In this document: positions 40,799 to 49,398 of the stretch, piece by piece
Layout: the number at the start of each line of letters is the position of its first letter
Position numbering within the stretch: position 1 is the stretch's first letter
NCBI RefSeq assembly: GCF_016907955.1
Contig: NZ_JAFBCX010000028.1
Span: 1-64,000 of the forward strand
From: Lentzea nigeriaca
Lineage (GTDB): Bacteria > Actinomycetota > Actinomycetes > Mycobacteriales > Pseudonocardiaceae
DNA: 64,000 bases
Reading direction: 5' to 3'
Translations under genes and position numbers: made by a program
The notes under the pieces: model-generated
What the model was told of the DNA's origin: nothing
Seen by the model: only the letters and a program-made list of their open reading frames with translations
Database searches by the model: none

Positions 40799-41391
40799 AG
40801 AAGCTCGAAGAGATCGACATGAAGCTCGAGGTCACCGTCATCCCCGTCACGGATGTCGAGCGCGCCAAGGAGTTCTACAGCCGCCTCGGCTGGAGGCTCG
40901 ACGTGACACCGCCGTGGGTCGTGCAGTTCACCCCGCGCGGCTCGAACACGTCCATCCACTTCGGCGAGGGCGTCACGACCGCGGAACCCGGTTCAGGACG
41001 GCACTTCCTGATCGTCTCGGACATCGTGGAGACGCACGAGGCCCTGCTCGCCGCAGGGATCAAGGTCGGCCCGCTCTACCACGGCGGCCCGGACGGCCCG
41101 GTCGAGGGCGCCGACCCCGAGCGCCGCAGCTACTTCACCCGCGCCGAGTTCGCCGACCCGGACGGCAACACGTGGATCCTGCAGGAGGTGACCACCCGCC
41201 TGCCAGGCCGGGTCGACGCCGACGACACGTCCTACGGGTCGATCGCGGACCTCGCGTCGGCGTTGCGCCGGGCGGCTCTGGCCCACGGTGAGCACGAGAA
41301 GCGCACCGGCGGGGAGTACGACGAGAACTGGCCCGACTGGTACGCCGAGTACATGGTCAAGGAGCAGACGGGCGACGAGCTGCCGCTCTAG
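40795..41391 (+). CDS. VOC-family protein with C-terminal extension
   Basis: 198 aa from the GTG that overlaps the reductase stop; ATG 40819 is the alternative. The VOC core is MKLEVTVIPVTDVERAKEFY, FIVSDIVETHEAL and EFADPDGNTWILQEV. After LPGRV about 55 extra residues (ADLASALRRAALAHGEHEKR, NWPDWYAEYMVKEQTG) form a helical tail seen in other actinobacterial members. It is paralogous to the first gene of the operon. A strong terminator follows. Confidence 0.87.
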   Translation: MKKLEEIDMKLEVTVIPVTDVERAKEFYSRLGWRLDVTPPWVVQFTPRGSNTSIHFGEGVTTAEPGSGRHFLIVSDIVETHEALLAAGIKVGPLYHGGPDGPVEGADPERRSYFTRAEFADPDGNTWILQEVTTRLPGRVDADDTSYGSIADLASALRRAALAHGEHEKRTGGEYDENWPDWYAEYMVKEQTGDELPL

Positions 41392-41419
41392 GCCACGGAT
41401 GTCACACAGAACAAGCGCT

Positions 41420-41451
41420 GCGCGGAACGCCGGGGAACTGGCGTTCCGCGC
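41420..41451 (+). terminator. Strong hairpin after the VOC operon
   Basis: GCGCGGAACGCC and GGCGTTCCGCGC form a perfect 12-bp stem with an eight-base loop, extended by ACAAGCG-type pairing with CGCTTTGT. It lies 29 bases after the operon's last stop. Confidence 0.85.
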
Positions 41452-41469
41452 GCTTTGTGCTGCTACCAG

Positions 41470-41882
41470 GGGTCGTGTGCTGGAGCTTCGAGAGGTCGAA
41501 CGGTGCCGGGCGCCGGTGCGGTGCTCGTGCGGGTGCGGGCGTCGTCGGTCAACGCCGCCGACTGGCACGTCATGCGGGGCGACCCGTACTTCGCGCGGCT
41601 GTTCCTGGGGCTGCGCGCGCCGAAGACGCGGATGCGCGGTCTCGACTTCGCGGGGGTTGTCGAGGCGGTCGGCCCTGGGTGAACGGGCTCGTGCAGGTCG
41701 GGGACGAGGTGTTCGGCGAGGTCGAGGGGACCTTCGCCGAGTACGTGTGCGTGTCGCAGGATCGGGTGGCGCACAAGCCGTGGAACCTGACGTTCGAGCA
41801 GACGGCGACGCTGACGGACGCGCCCCATGCGATCCGGCATGTCGAGCACGCGCGGGCGAAGGTCGTGGTCACCGCCTGGGCG
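41470..41882 (+). pseudogene. Zinc-type alcohol dehydrogenase / quinone oxidoreductase relic
   Basis: Pieces of one protein lie in different frames. LELREVER comes first, then VLVRVRASSVNAADWHVMRG and MRGLDFAGVVEAVGPG in a second frame. After a shift at 41680 come GDEVFGEVEGTFAEYVCV, AHKPWNLTFEQTATL, and, after an internal loss of the nucleotide-binding domain, HVEHARAKVVVTAW. The order matches NAD(P)-dependent medium-chain dehydrogenases of about 320 aa. At least two frameshifts and a deletion of roughly 150-200 residues make it inactive. Confidence 0.8.
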
Positions 41883-41926
41883 GAAATTCCGTGGCGCGGC
41901 CGGGGCCGAACGACCACTATCCGCGC

Positions 41927-43408
41927 ATGGTCGAGGTTCGAGTCAGTGGCGGAATGGTTCGGGGCGCTATGGAATCGGGCGTCGCGGTGTTCCGCGGTAT
42001 CCCGTTCGCCGCGCCTCCGGTGGGTGCTTTGCGTTTCGCCGCACCTCAACCCGCGCCCGAGTGGAAGGGCGTGCGGGAGGCACTGGCGTTCGGACCGCCG
42101 CCACCGCAGCCCGGCATCTTCGGCATGGACCGGATGGGGGCCGAGGGCGACGACTGGCTCACCGTGAACGTCTGGTCGCCGGACGTCGCCGCACAGCTTC
42201 CCGTCATGGTGTGGATCCAGGGCGGCGCCTACGTGTTCGGCACGTCCGGCCTGCCCGAGTACGACGGCACGCGCCTCGCCGAGGACGGCGTGGTGGTCGT
42301 GACGTTCAACTACCGCGTCGGCATCGAGGGTTTCGCGCACGTCGAGGGCGTGCCGCCGAACCGGGGCCTGCTGGACCAGGTCGCCGCGCTGGAATGGGTG
42401 CGCGACAACATCAGCGCGTTCGGTGGCGATCCCGGTCACGTCACGATCTTCGGCGAGTCCGCGGGTGGTGGCTCTGTCGCCGCGCTGCTGGCGATGCCGC
42501 GTGCGGCAGGGCTCTTCCACCGCGCGATCGCGTGCAGCGTGCCCGGCCCGTTCTTCACGCCGGAGCTGGCCGCGGACGTCGCGACCGCCTGCGCGGCCGA
42601 ACTCGGCCTGACGCCGGCCGAACTGTCCACTGTGGAGCCCGAGCTGCTGGCGTCCGTGAGCGACGAGATCCTGGCCAAGATCGGGCAGTTCACCGGGCGG
42701 TGGGGACAGGCGGCGCACAAGCAGGTCCCGTTCGCGCCCGTCGTCGACGGCGACGTTCTGCCGGTCACGCCCTGGGAGGCGGTCGCCGCCGGTGCGGCGA
42801 AGGACATCGAGCTGATCGTCGGGCACACGCGCCACGAGCAGCGCATCCTCACCATGATCGACGGCAACCTCGGCGAGGTGACCGACGAGCAGGCGGCCAC
42901 CGCGCTGGACATCTTCGCGCCCGGCCAGGACGGCGCGCGCCGCTACCGCGAGAGCTTCCCGGACGCGGGCCCGGACGAGCTGTACGAGCTGGTCTGCTCG
43001 GACTGGCTCTTCCGGATGCCGTCGTTGCGGCTGGCGGAGGCGCAGGTCGCGGCCGGCGGCAGGGCCCACGTGTACGTGCTGGCCTGGCCCGCGCCCGGGA
43101 TGGGTGGTGTGCTGGGCGCGTGCCACGGGCTGGACGTGCCGCTGATGTTCGGCAACCTCGACCGCGGTCAGCCCGCGATGCTGATCGGTGACGTGACACC
43201 GGAAGCGCTGGAGCTGTCGGACCGCATCCGTGGCGCGTGGACGGCGTTCGCGACGAGTGGTGATCCCGGCTGGCCCGCCTACTCCGCCGATCGACTGACG
43301 CGCGTCTTCGACGCCGAGGACGAGGTGACCACGTACCCGGAGGAGGAGTCCCGGCTGATCTGGCAGAACCACCGGTTCGTGCCTATTTCCGCTGATCTGC
43401 GAAGTTGA
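41927..43408 (+). CDS. Type B carboxylesterase
   Basis: 493 aa. VAVFRGIPFAAPPVGALRF, VMVWIQGGAYVFGTSG (oxyanion hole) and the nucleophile elbow FGESAGGGSVAALLAM are the family blocks. Catalytic His lies in GACHGLDVPLMFGN. No signal peptide, so it is cytoplasmic. It hydrolyses esters of unknown identity. ATG 41927 follows the dehydrogenase relic; no strong ribosome site is seen, but the family's N-terminal block begins right after it. The last 15 residues look complete. Confidence 0.92.
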   Translation: MVEVRVSGGMVRGAMESGVAVFRGIPFAAPPVGALRFAAPQPAPEWKGVREALAFGPPPPQPGIFGMDRMGAEGDDWLTVNVWSPDVAAQLPVMVWIQGGAYVFGTSGLPEYDGTRLAEDGVVVVTFNYRVGIEGFAHVEGVPPNRGLLDQVAALEWVRDNISAFGGDPGHVTIFGESAGGGSVAALLAMPRAAGLFHRAIACSVPGPFFTPELAADVATACAAELGLTPAELSTVEPELLASVSDEILAKIGQFTGRWGQAAHKQVPFAPVVDGDVLPVTPWEAVAAGAAKDIELIVGHTRHEQRILTMIDGNLGEVTDEQAATALDIFAPGQDGARRYRESFPDAGPDELYELVCSDWLFRMPSLRLAEAQVAAGGRAHVYVLAWPAPGMGGVLGACHGLDVPLMFGNLDRGQPAMLIGDVTPEALELSDRIRGAWTAFATSGDPGWPAYSADRLTRVFDAEDEVTTYPEEESRLIWQNHRFVPISADLRS

Positions 43409-43535
43409 TCTGCCTGTTGGCGCTAGTTGCGGCAATAGGAGACGGACCGGCCGATCATGCGGGACGAGGCCTGGTAGCGACGCGCGGGAATACCTCCTGC
43501 CCGGCGACGTTGCAGACGTCCGGAAGGGAGGTTCG

Positions 43536-43952
43536 ATGAGGGACAACTTCACCGAGTACCAGCCGAATGGCGAGGTAGCGGCCGACCGCTGGGTCACCGC
43601 GACGCACCTGTTCGACACCGATCACGCCGAGACGACAGCCGAGCGGTGGGAACGCGCACAACTGCTGTTCGAGGCCAAGGACTACACCAGGGCCGCGCAG
43701 CTGCTGGCCGGGATCGTCGAGGAAGTGCCGTTCCAGACGGACCTCTGCCTGCTGCTCGCCCGCGCCTACTACCACTCGGCGCAGCTGGGCAAGGCCGAGG
43801 CGCAGCTCCGCGTGATCGTGGACCGCGACCCGGTCGAGCACTACGCGCACCTGCTGCTCGGGCGCACGCTGGAGCGGCAGGGCCGGCCGGAGGAGGCCGC
43901 GCCGTGGCTCCGGCTCGCCGCCGCGTTCGGCGGGGAGCTAGCCGACGTCTAG
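43536..43952 (+). CDS. Tetratricopeptide-repeat protein
   Basis: 138 aa. Three helix-turn-helix units: ERAQLLFEAKDYTRAAQLLAGIVEE, DLCLLLARAYYHSAQLGKAEAQLRVIVDRD and HYAHLLLGRTLERQGRPEEAAPWLRLA (each split by its turn). It is a likely scaffold with unknown partner. GGGAGG precedes ATG. Its 3' end overlaps the convergent EphD-like gene by 15 bases. Confidence 0.82.
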   Translation: MRDNFTEYQPNGEVAADRWVTATHLFDTDHAETTAERWERAQLLFEAKDYTRAAQLLAGIVEEVPFQTDLCLLLARAYYHSAQLGKAEAQLRVIVDRDPVEHYAHLLLGRTLERQGRPEEAAPWLRLAAAFGGELADV

Positions 43953-45557
43953 TTTGGCGAACGCGCGCAACAGGCCCGGCGCGGCACGGCTGGCGAGTCG
44001 TGCGGCCTTGGCCTCGGCCGTCACCGGCACCACGGGACGGTTGCGGCGCACCGCGCGCACGATCTCGCGCGCCACGCCCTCGGGCCCGAAACCGCGGCGG
44101 GCGTAGACGCGGGCCGCGCGGGCCTGCTTGCGGCTCTGCTCCTCGGCGCTCACGCCGGAGAACGTCGTGGTGGCCGTGATGTTCGTGTTCACCAGGCCGG
44201 GGCAGACTGCGCTGACGCCGATGGCGTGCGGTGCGAGCTCGGCCCGCAGGCAGTCCGACAGCATGAACACCGCGGCCTTGCTGGTCGCGTACGCGGAGAG
44301 GATCTTCGACGGCGTGTAGGCCGCCGCCGAGGACAGGTTCACGATGTGACCGCCCTCTCCGCGTTCGACCATCAGCTCACCGAACGCGCGGCAGCCGTGC
44401 ACCACGCCCCACAGGTTGACGTCCAGCACCCGTTGCCACTGCTCGGTCGACGTGGACAGGAACGACCCGGAGTGCCCGATGCCGGCGTTGTTCACGATCA
44501 CATCCGGCACGCCGTGCTCGTCGGCGACCTGGCGTGACCAGGCCCTCACCGCCTCCTCGTCGCGCACGTCGACCTCGTAGGCGTGGCCGTCGATCATCTC
44601 CGCGGTCTCCTTGGCCGCCGCGAGGTCCACATCGGACACCAGGACCTTCGCGCCGGTCTCGGCGAACGCCACCGCGGTGGCCCTGCCGATGCCGCTGCCG
44701 CCACCGGTGATCACGACGAGCTCACGCGGGGGAGCGGGGTTCGTGATGAACTCGCTGATCATCCGGGCGAGCGGCTCCGGGTGGCTGAGCGGCGCCCAGT
44801 GCCCCGCCGCGATCCTGCGCCTGCGCAGCGACGGTACCCAGTGCTCCAGGTCGAGGGGCCCGGTCTGGATGTAGCGGTCGCGGGTCGGCTGGATCACCTG
44901 CACCGGCATGGGGGCGATGCGCTGCCGCGGCGCACGCATGACCCGCCGGATGTTGGCCCGGTACAACGAGATTCCGCGCACCGCGTCCCTGGAGATCGTG
45001 CTCGCCGGCGTGACCTTGACGCCCTCGAGCCTCCTGAGCACGCCTCCCCAGCGCGGGCCGAGATAGAGGCGCCAGAACAGCGGCGCCACGACCGGCAGGT
45101 GGAACGCACCGATGTACCAGGACCTCAGGAACTGGCGGAGGTGAGCGATCGACAAGCGTTTGCGCGACCAGTGGCCCATGTGGTCGAGGCACGGGCCGGA
45201 GATCGAGGTGAACGTGGCGATCCGCGCTCCCGGCTCGGTCACCGCCTCCCACGACTGGATCGAGCCACAGTCGTGGCCGACCAGGTGCACGGGTTCGTCC
45301 GGGCTGACCGCGTCGATCACGGCGAACAGGTCCCTCGCCAGGTGTTCGAGCCGGTAACCGTCCTCAGTGGACGGCGGCGTCGACCCGCCGGCGCCGCGCA
45401 CGTCGTAGGTGACGACCCGGAAGTCCTTCTCCAGGATCGCCGCGACCCGGTCCCACACGGCGTGCGTGTCGGGATAGCCGTGCACGAGCACGACCGTCGG
45501 CCCGCTCGTGCCGCGCACCTGGACGGCGAGTTCGACTTCTCCGGAGCGCACGTTCAC
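43938..45557 (-). CDS. EphD-like fusion: alpha/beta hydrolase plus SDR domain
   Basis: 539 aa. Residues 1-275 form an epoxide-hydrolase-like domain: VVLVHGYPDTHAVW (oxyanion HGxP), VHLVGHDCGSIQSW with Asp nucleophile, and GHWAPLSHP near its end. From about 280 an SDR follows: VVITGGGSGIGRATAVAF, DVIVNNAGIGHSG, and YATSKAAVF with catalytic Tyr and Lys. This is the architecture of mycobacterial EphD. The second half was probably added for a coupled oxidoreduction. GTG overlaps the stop of the ferredoxin-reductase relic (GTGA); the TetR gene lies beyond. Confidence 0.9.
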   Translation of the reverse strand: MNVRSGEVELAVQVRGTSGPTVVLVHGYPDTHAVWDRVAAILEKDFRVVTYDVRGAGGSTPPSTEDGYRLEHLARDLFAVIDAVSPDEPVHLVGHDCGSIQSWEAVTEPGARIATFTSISGPCLDHMGHWSRKRLSIAHLRQFLRSWYIGAFHLPVVAPLFWRLYLGPRWGGVLRRLEGVKVTPASTISRDAVRGISLYRANIRRVMRAPRQRIAPMPVQVIQPTRDRYIQTGPLDLEHWVPSLRRRRIAAGHWAPLSHPEPLARMISEFITNPAPPRELVVITGGGSGIGRATAVAFAETGAKVLVSDVDLAAAKETAEMIDGHAYEVDVRDEEAVRAWSRQVADEHGVPDVIVNNAGIGHSGSFLSTSTEQWQRVLDVNLWGVVHGCRAFGELMVERGEGGHIVNLSSAAAYTPSKILSAYATSKAAVFMLSDCLRAELAPHAIGVSAVCPGLVNTNITATTTFSGVSAEEQSRKQARAARVYARRGFGPEGVAREIVRAVRRNRPVVPVTAEAKAARLASRAAPGLLRAFAKLDVG

Positions 45558-45889
45558 AGTTCCTCCACCACGAGCCGGTCACCGGTAGGCCTGTCCACGC
45601 AGATCCGCACGCCGCCGACCTCGCACGTGCCGCAGAACCCCTGCCGGCACGAGTAGGCGACCGACGGCCCGGAAGTCCCTGATCACGTCCAGCGCCGACC
45701 GGTCGGCGGGCACGTGCAGGGATACCCCGCTGCGCCGGAGTTCCACCGTGAACGGCCCGAGGGCGAGCGGTGGTTCGGGCGGACGTTCCAGCAGGCCGTG
45801 CCGTTGATCAGCGACGTCACGTTGCGCGAGGACGCAGCAGGTGGAGAACGCACGTCACGAAGCGGCGGGACGAGGTTGTCCGGCTCCAT
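45554..45889 (-). pseudogene. PDR/VanB-type ferredoxin-reductase relic
   Basis: ATG 45889 starts MEPDNLVPPLRD, then a frame with FTVELRRSGVSLHVPADRSALDVIRD appears (split FTVELRRSGVSLHV / PADRSALDVIRD), and in another frame SVAYSCRQGFCGTCEVGGV followed by RICVDRPTGDRLVVEEL. The CxxxxCGTC pattern is the 2Fe-2S site of phthalate-dioxygenase-reductase-like proteins. The FMN/NAD domains (about 200 residues) and the fourth cluster region are missing, and two frame changes occur. In relatives this reductase serves the EphD-type gene downstream, so loss may affect that pathway. Confidence 0.75.
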
Positions 45890-45916
45890 CACGTACCTCC
45901 GCCAATTACTACGCCC

Positions 45917-45939
45917 GCGTAGCTTTGTGAAAGCTACGC
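45917..45939. promoter_or_regulatory. Perfect palindromic TetR operator
   Basis: GCGTAGCTTT-gtg-AAAGCTACGC has 10-bp perfect arms. Flanking ACGC and CGTAGC units extend it partially. It sits between the divergent TetR gene (start 45960) and the relic/EphD operon (start 45889), the normal place for an autoregulated TetR operator. Confidence 0.85.
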
Positions 45940-45959
45940 CACCGTAGCAATATGGACCC

Positions 45960-46571
45960 GTGAGCACAACGCGCCGGAAGTACGCCCGCCGCCTGCCACC
46001 CGACCGGCGCCGCGAGCAGCTGCTGGACGCCGCCCTGAGCCTGATTCCGGCCGGCTTCGACACGGTGACGATGGAATCCGTCGCCAAGCAGGCCGCCGTG
46101 ACCAAACCTGTCCTCTACGACCTCTTCGCCAACCGGGCCGAACTGATCAGCGCCCTGCTGGAACGTGAGGCGGCCCGTGCGACCGAGCAGGTCCTGGCCG
46201 CCCTCCCGACCGACTTCGCGACCCGCTCACCGGACGACGCGTTCGCCGACGCGGTCCGCGCCTTCGTGAACGCGGTCGTGGAGGCTCCCGACCGCTGGCG
46301 GCTCGTGCTGCTGCCGCCGGAGGGCACGCCGCGCGAGTTCCGGGCGCAGGTCGAGCTGGTGCGCGCCGGGGTGCTCGCTCAGATCGAGGACCTGGCGGCG
46401 CTGGGGTTGAAGGAGCTGGGAGGGCTCGACGACCTCGACTCGGCGCTGCTGGGCCACGCGATGCTCGCGCTCGCCGAGATGTCCGGTCGTCTCGTGCTGA
46501 CCGATCCGGAGAGGTTCACGCCTGACCGGCTGGTGGCGTTCGTGACCCGCATCGCGCACGGCCTGCGGTGA
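45960..46571 (+). CDS. TetR-family regulator
   Basis: 203 aa. Helix-turn-helix: LDAALSLIPAGFDTVTMESVAKQAAVTKPVLYDLF (split LDAALSLIPAGFDTVTME / SVAKQAAVTKPVLYDLF). The ligand domain is all-helical. GTG start directly downstream of the AT-rich palindrome region. It likely represses itself and the EphD operon via the site at 45917-45939. Inducer unknown; in mycobacteria similar arrangements respond to lipids or sterol-like ligands (inference). Confidence 0.93.
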   Translation: MSTTRRKYARRLPPDRRREQLLDAALSLIPAGFDTVTMESVAKQAAVTKPVLYDLFANRAELISALLEREAARATEQVLAALPTDFATRSPDDAFADAVRAFVNAVVEAPDRWRLVLLPPEGTPREFRAQVELVRAGVLAQIEDLAALGLKELGGLDDLDSALLGHAMLALAEMSGRLVLTDPERFTPDRLVAFVTRIAHGLR

Positions 46572-46580
46572 TGTGAGCGT

Positions 46581-47528
46581 TCACACCCGCACGTGCGTGA
46601 GTAACGCCAGACCCGTCGGATCGACACCGACCGACACGTTGCGTCCCGGCAGCAGGGCGCGCACGGCCGCTTCGTCGCGCTCGATCAGCGACCACTCCAT
46701 CAGGAACTCGAGCGGCCACCGGAACGGGTTTCCCACGCCGGTGCAGGAGAAGTAGAACGTGCTGCCCGGATGGCACAGCCTGGTCAGCACGGCCTCGGTG
46801 AGGCGGACGGCCGCGCGGTCGTTGAGGTAGTCGTACAGGCCGTTCACCAGGACGAGGTCGAACGGCCCGAGCTCGGCCAGCTGGCCGAGCGCGCGGAAGA
46901 CGTTGCCGGGCACGACGGTGGTGAAGTCGTTCAACAGGCCGAGGCGTTTCTGGGCCAGGGACAACGCGTCCGGGTCGACGTCGGTGAGCACGAACCTGTC
47001 GCCGGGCCGCACGATGCCCGGCGGGATGAGGCGCAGGTCGGGGGCGGCCGCGGAGGCGATCAGCAGCACCGAGCGCGGGCCGTTGCGCCGCGCGGTGAGC
47101 ACGTCGCTGATCAGCCGGGTCTGGTGCATCACCCGGTTGCGCAGCTGGTGGGTGATCGCCGAGTTCTGCAGGCTGGCCTCGACGTGCCAGGCGAGCGTGC
47201 CCGGCGTGGCGCCGTTGGCCTGCGCCATCACGTGCTCGACCAGCTGGTGGTCGCCGGGGTAGCCGCGGGCCCATTCCTGTTCGCTGCGCATGAAAGGTGA
47301 ACGTGCGCAGGCGGACCTGGCCGGCTGGACGATCGCGGCGATGTCCTCGTCCGGCACGCCCGCGAGCACGCTGGCGCCGATCTGTGTGCCGAGGGTGCGG
47401 AAGCGGCCGCCGACCAGCATCTGCGTCGCGGGATCGGTGAGGTTGAACTCCTTCTCACTGCGCAGGAAGCCGTCGACGGCGTCGCTGAGCCGGTGCAGGG
47501 CGTCCATGCTTTGCGGGAGCACTGTCAT
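46581..47528 (-). CDS. SAM-dependent methyltransferase, PhcB-like group
   Basis: 315 aa. A helical N-terminal domain (about 1-145) precedes a class I core: SVLLIASAAAPDLRLIPPG (motif I region), RFVLTDVDPDALSLAQKRL (acidic loop), FDLVLVNGLYDYLND (motif IV) and GSTFYFSCTGVGNP. The size and the LVNGLYDYLND segment recall extracellular-factor/3-hydroxypalmitate methyl ester synthases, but motif I lacks the usual GxGxG. Substrate uncertain. ATG 47528 follows GAGGAAG; the frame extends to 47615 without another good start. Confidence 0.72.
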   Translation of the reverse strand: MTVLPQSMDALHRLSDAVDGFLRSEKEFNLTDPATQMLVGGRFRTLGTQIGASVLAGVPDEDIAAIVQPARSACARSPFMRSEQEWARGYPGDHQLVEHVMAQANGATPGTLAWHVEASLQNSAITHQLRNRVMHQTRLISDVLTARRNGPRSVLLIASAAAPDLRLIPPGIVRPGDRFVLTDVDPDALSLAQKRLGLLNDFTTVVPGNVFRALGQLAELGPFDLVLVNGLYDYLNDRAAVRLTEAVLTRLCHPGSTFYFSCTGVGNPFRWPLEFLMEWSLIERDEAAVRALLPGRNVSVGVDPTGLALLTHVRV

Positions 47529-47824
47529 CGAACACTTCCTCGCTGCGGCAACGGTTCCAGAGCCTGACAGGCGATGCGGCCCGCCGACAGAGTCTTTCGG
47601 GTAATACGGCGCCAACCCCGTAAGCAGTTCACGGGATGTCCTCGTAGTGGGGAAGGAGTGTTGGCGCGAACTCTGGGGCGGAGGCGCTCACGAACGCGGT
47701 CGAGCACTCGCAGGCCCGCGTGAGGTGGCGATCGCGGGCGCTTGCGCGGATGGAGTGGGCACAGTCGATGTGAGCGATACAGGATCGGCGGCGCGACCGG
47801 GCGGGACGCCGGTGCGGGCGGTGT
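47529..47824. other. Intergenic region without a convincing gene
   Basis: 296 bases between the methyltransferase start and the SGNH gene end. One short plus-strand frame (47647-47844) exists but shows no domain, no strong third-position GC pattern and no good ribosome site. I see no hairpin of note. Confidence 0.4.
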
Positions 47825-48664
47825 TCAGCGACCCGCCGCGGTGACGGCCTCCGCGATCGCCTGGTGACCCGCGGGCGTCGGGTGCACGTCGCTGCGGTCG
47901 CAGAAGTAGGTGAGCGTGCACACCTGGGCGACCGAGGCCGGGATCTGGCCGTACTTCGGGTCCTGGGTCAGGTCCGTGAGCGCGCCGTAGCCGCCGGTCG
48001 TGTTGGTGACGTCGGCGAACTTCGCGCCGGCCTTGGCGTACTCGGCGGCGATCGTGGTGTTGAAGTCCTGGAACATCGACACCGACAGGCGGGCGATGTT
48101 CTTGCCGTTCGGGATGGACGGGTTCACCCACGCGCCGAGGAAGATGTCCGGGTAGGTGAGACCGACGATCTTCACGTCCGGCGCGACCGCGCGGAGCTTG
48201 GCGAGGGTGGCGGCGACGTTGGTCCTGATGCCCGCGACGGTCGTGGTCGCGCACTGCAGCGGATCCTGGGCGATCGCGCACGGCGCCAGGTCGTTGCCGC
48301 CGATCACGATGGTGACCAGGCTGGTCTTGGTGGTGCGCAGCGCGTCCACGGCCGCGTCGAGCTGGGTCTTGCCGCCCGCGTCCTGCCCGCACGCCGGTTT
48401 GGTGGCGAGGTCGGCGGACGTGGCGCCGTTGCACGCGAGGTTGACCAGCTTGAGGCCCGACTGCTTGGCGACGATCTGGGCGAAGCTCTCGCCGGCCCCG
48501 CCGGGTGCGAAGCCGGTGGCGTAGGAGTCGCCGATCGACACGTAGGTCTGCTGAGCGGGCGGGGTGCTCGACGTCGACCCAGGCGCCGGAGTGTGCGTGG
48601 GCGGAGTCGAGGTGCACGCGCCCAGCGCCGTCAACAACGCCACGACCAGCGCAAACCTGAGCAC
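47825..48664 (-). CDS. Secreted SGNH/GDSL-family lipoprotein esterase
   Basis: 279 aa. Signal with lipobox (LLTALGACTS), then a Pro-Thr-Ser linker. Block I is VSIGDSYATG (Ser nucleophile), block III VIGGNDLAPC, block V DVHPTPAGH (Asp and His). Four to six cysteines suggest disulfides as in Streptomyces lipase SCO1725-like enzymes. GTG 48664 follows AAAGGGAG. The lipid or ester substrate is unknown. Confidence 0.88.
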   Translation of the reverse strand: MLRFALVVALLTALGACTSTPPTHTPAPGSTSSTPPAQQTYVSIGDSYATGFAPGGAGESFAQIVAKQSGLKLVNLACNGATSADLATKPACGQDAGGKTQLDAAVDALRTTKTSLVTIVIGGNDLAPCAIAQDPLQCATTTVAGIRTNVAATLAKLRAVAPDVKIVGLTYPDIFLGAWVNPSIPNGKNIARLSVSMFQDFNTTIAAEYAKAGAKFADVTNTTGGYGALTDLTQDPKYGQIPASVAQVCTLTYFCDRSDVHPTPAGHQAIAEAVTAAGR

Positions 48665-48778
48665 ACCCGCTCCCTTTCGTCGACTTGACGTGCCGAGGCT
48701 ACGAAACGTGCCGTGAGGCCTCTGTGTTAGCGGCGGATTGCTCCGAGAGCGAACAGCGATCACCGGAGACCCCGGTTG

Positions 48779-49363
48779 ATGTTTGGGTGGGGCGTGACCG
48801 AGCATGCCTACACCAAGTACCTCGGCCTCACACCGACCACCGAGCGCCCCAGCGTGGCGATGGTCGCGGGCATCCCGGGCGCGGGCAAGAGCACACTCGC
48901 GGAGTCGCTCGCCCGCCACCTGAAGTCGCCGATCGTCTCGATGGACTGGCTGCTGGGCACGATGACGCCGTTCCGCGAGCTGAGCGACGAGACCGCGACA
49001 GCGCTGGTGGACCTGAACGTCGTCGCCTCGATCGCCCGGCACGTGCAACTCGGGATCGACGTGGTCGTCGACGTGGCCGGGCACACGCGTGAAGCGCGCG
49101 CACGTCTGCGTGAGGTCACCGAACGGCTCGGCGGTGTGTTCGTCGGGGTCGAGTGCGTCTGCTCGGACGAACGCCTGCACCGGGAACGGGTCGAAGGCCG
49201 GTCGCGGGGCATTCCTGGTTGGCACGCAACGGTTCCGTGGGCGCACGTCGAACGGATGCGCGGCCTGTGGGAGCCGTGGGAGGACGACCACCTGGTGCTC
49301 GACTCGGCCGTCGAGACCCCGGACAGCTCGCTCAAACGCGTCCTCGACGCGCTGGGAAGGTGA
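48779..49363 (+). CDS. AAA_33-type P-loop kinase-like protein
   Basis: 194 aa. Walker A VAGIPGAGKST with a conserved lid-type pattern; IDVVVDVAGHTREARARL carries a DxxG-like Asp, and RLHRERVEGRSRG is the arginine-rich lid. Many such proteins are small-molecule or RNA kinases; the target is unknown. ATG 48779 has GGAG ten bases upstream; GTG 48794 is the alternative. It ends on a hairpin shared with the convergent RNase gene. Confidence 0.8.
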   Translation: MFGWGVTEHAYTKYLGLTPTTERPSVAMVAGIPGAGKSTLAESLARHLKSPIVSMDWLLGTMTPFRELSDETATALVDLNVVASIARHVQLGIDVVVDVAGHTREARARLREVTERLGGVFVGVECVCSDERLHRERVEGRSRGIPGWHATVPWAHVERMRGLWEPWEDDHLVLDSAVETPDSSLKRVLDALGR

Positions 49364-49390
49364 CCGGCCGGGGCACGAGCCCCGGCCGGT
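49363..49390. terminator. Bidirectional hairpin
   Basis: ACCGGCCGGGG and CCCCGGCCGGT pair perfectly over 11 bp with a six-base loop. It starts on the last base of the kinase stop and lies nine bases before the end of the minus-strand RNase gene. Confidence 0.85.
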
Positions 49391-49398
49391 CCGTCAGC

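Noticed and set aside
47647..47844. Small 65-codon plus-strand frame
   Set aside because: No ribosome site of quality, no domain, and it overlaps the end of the SGNH gene.
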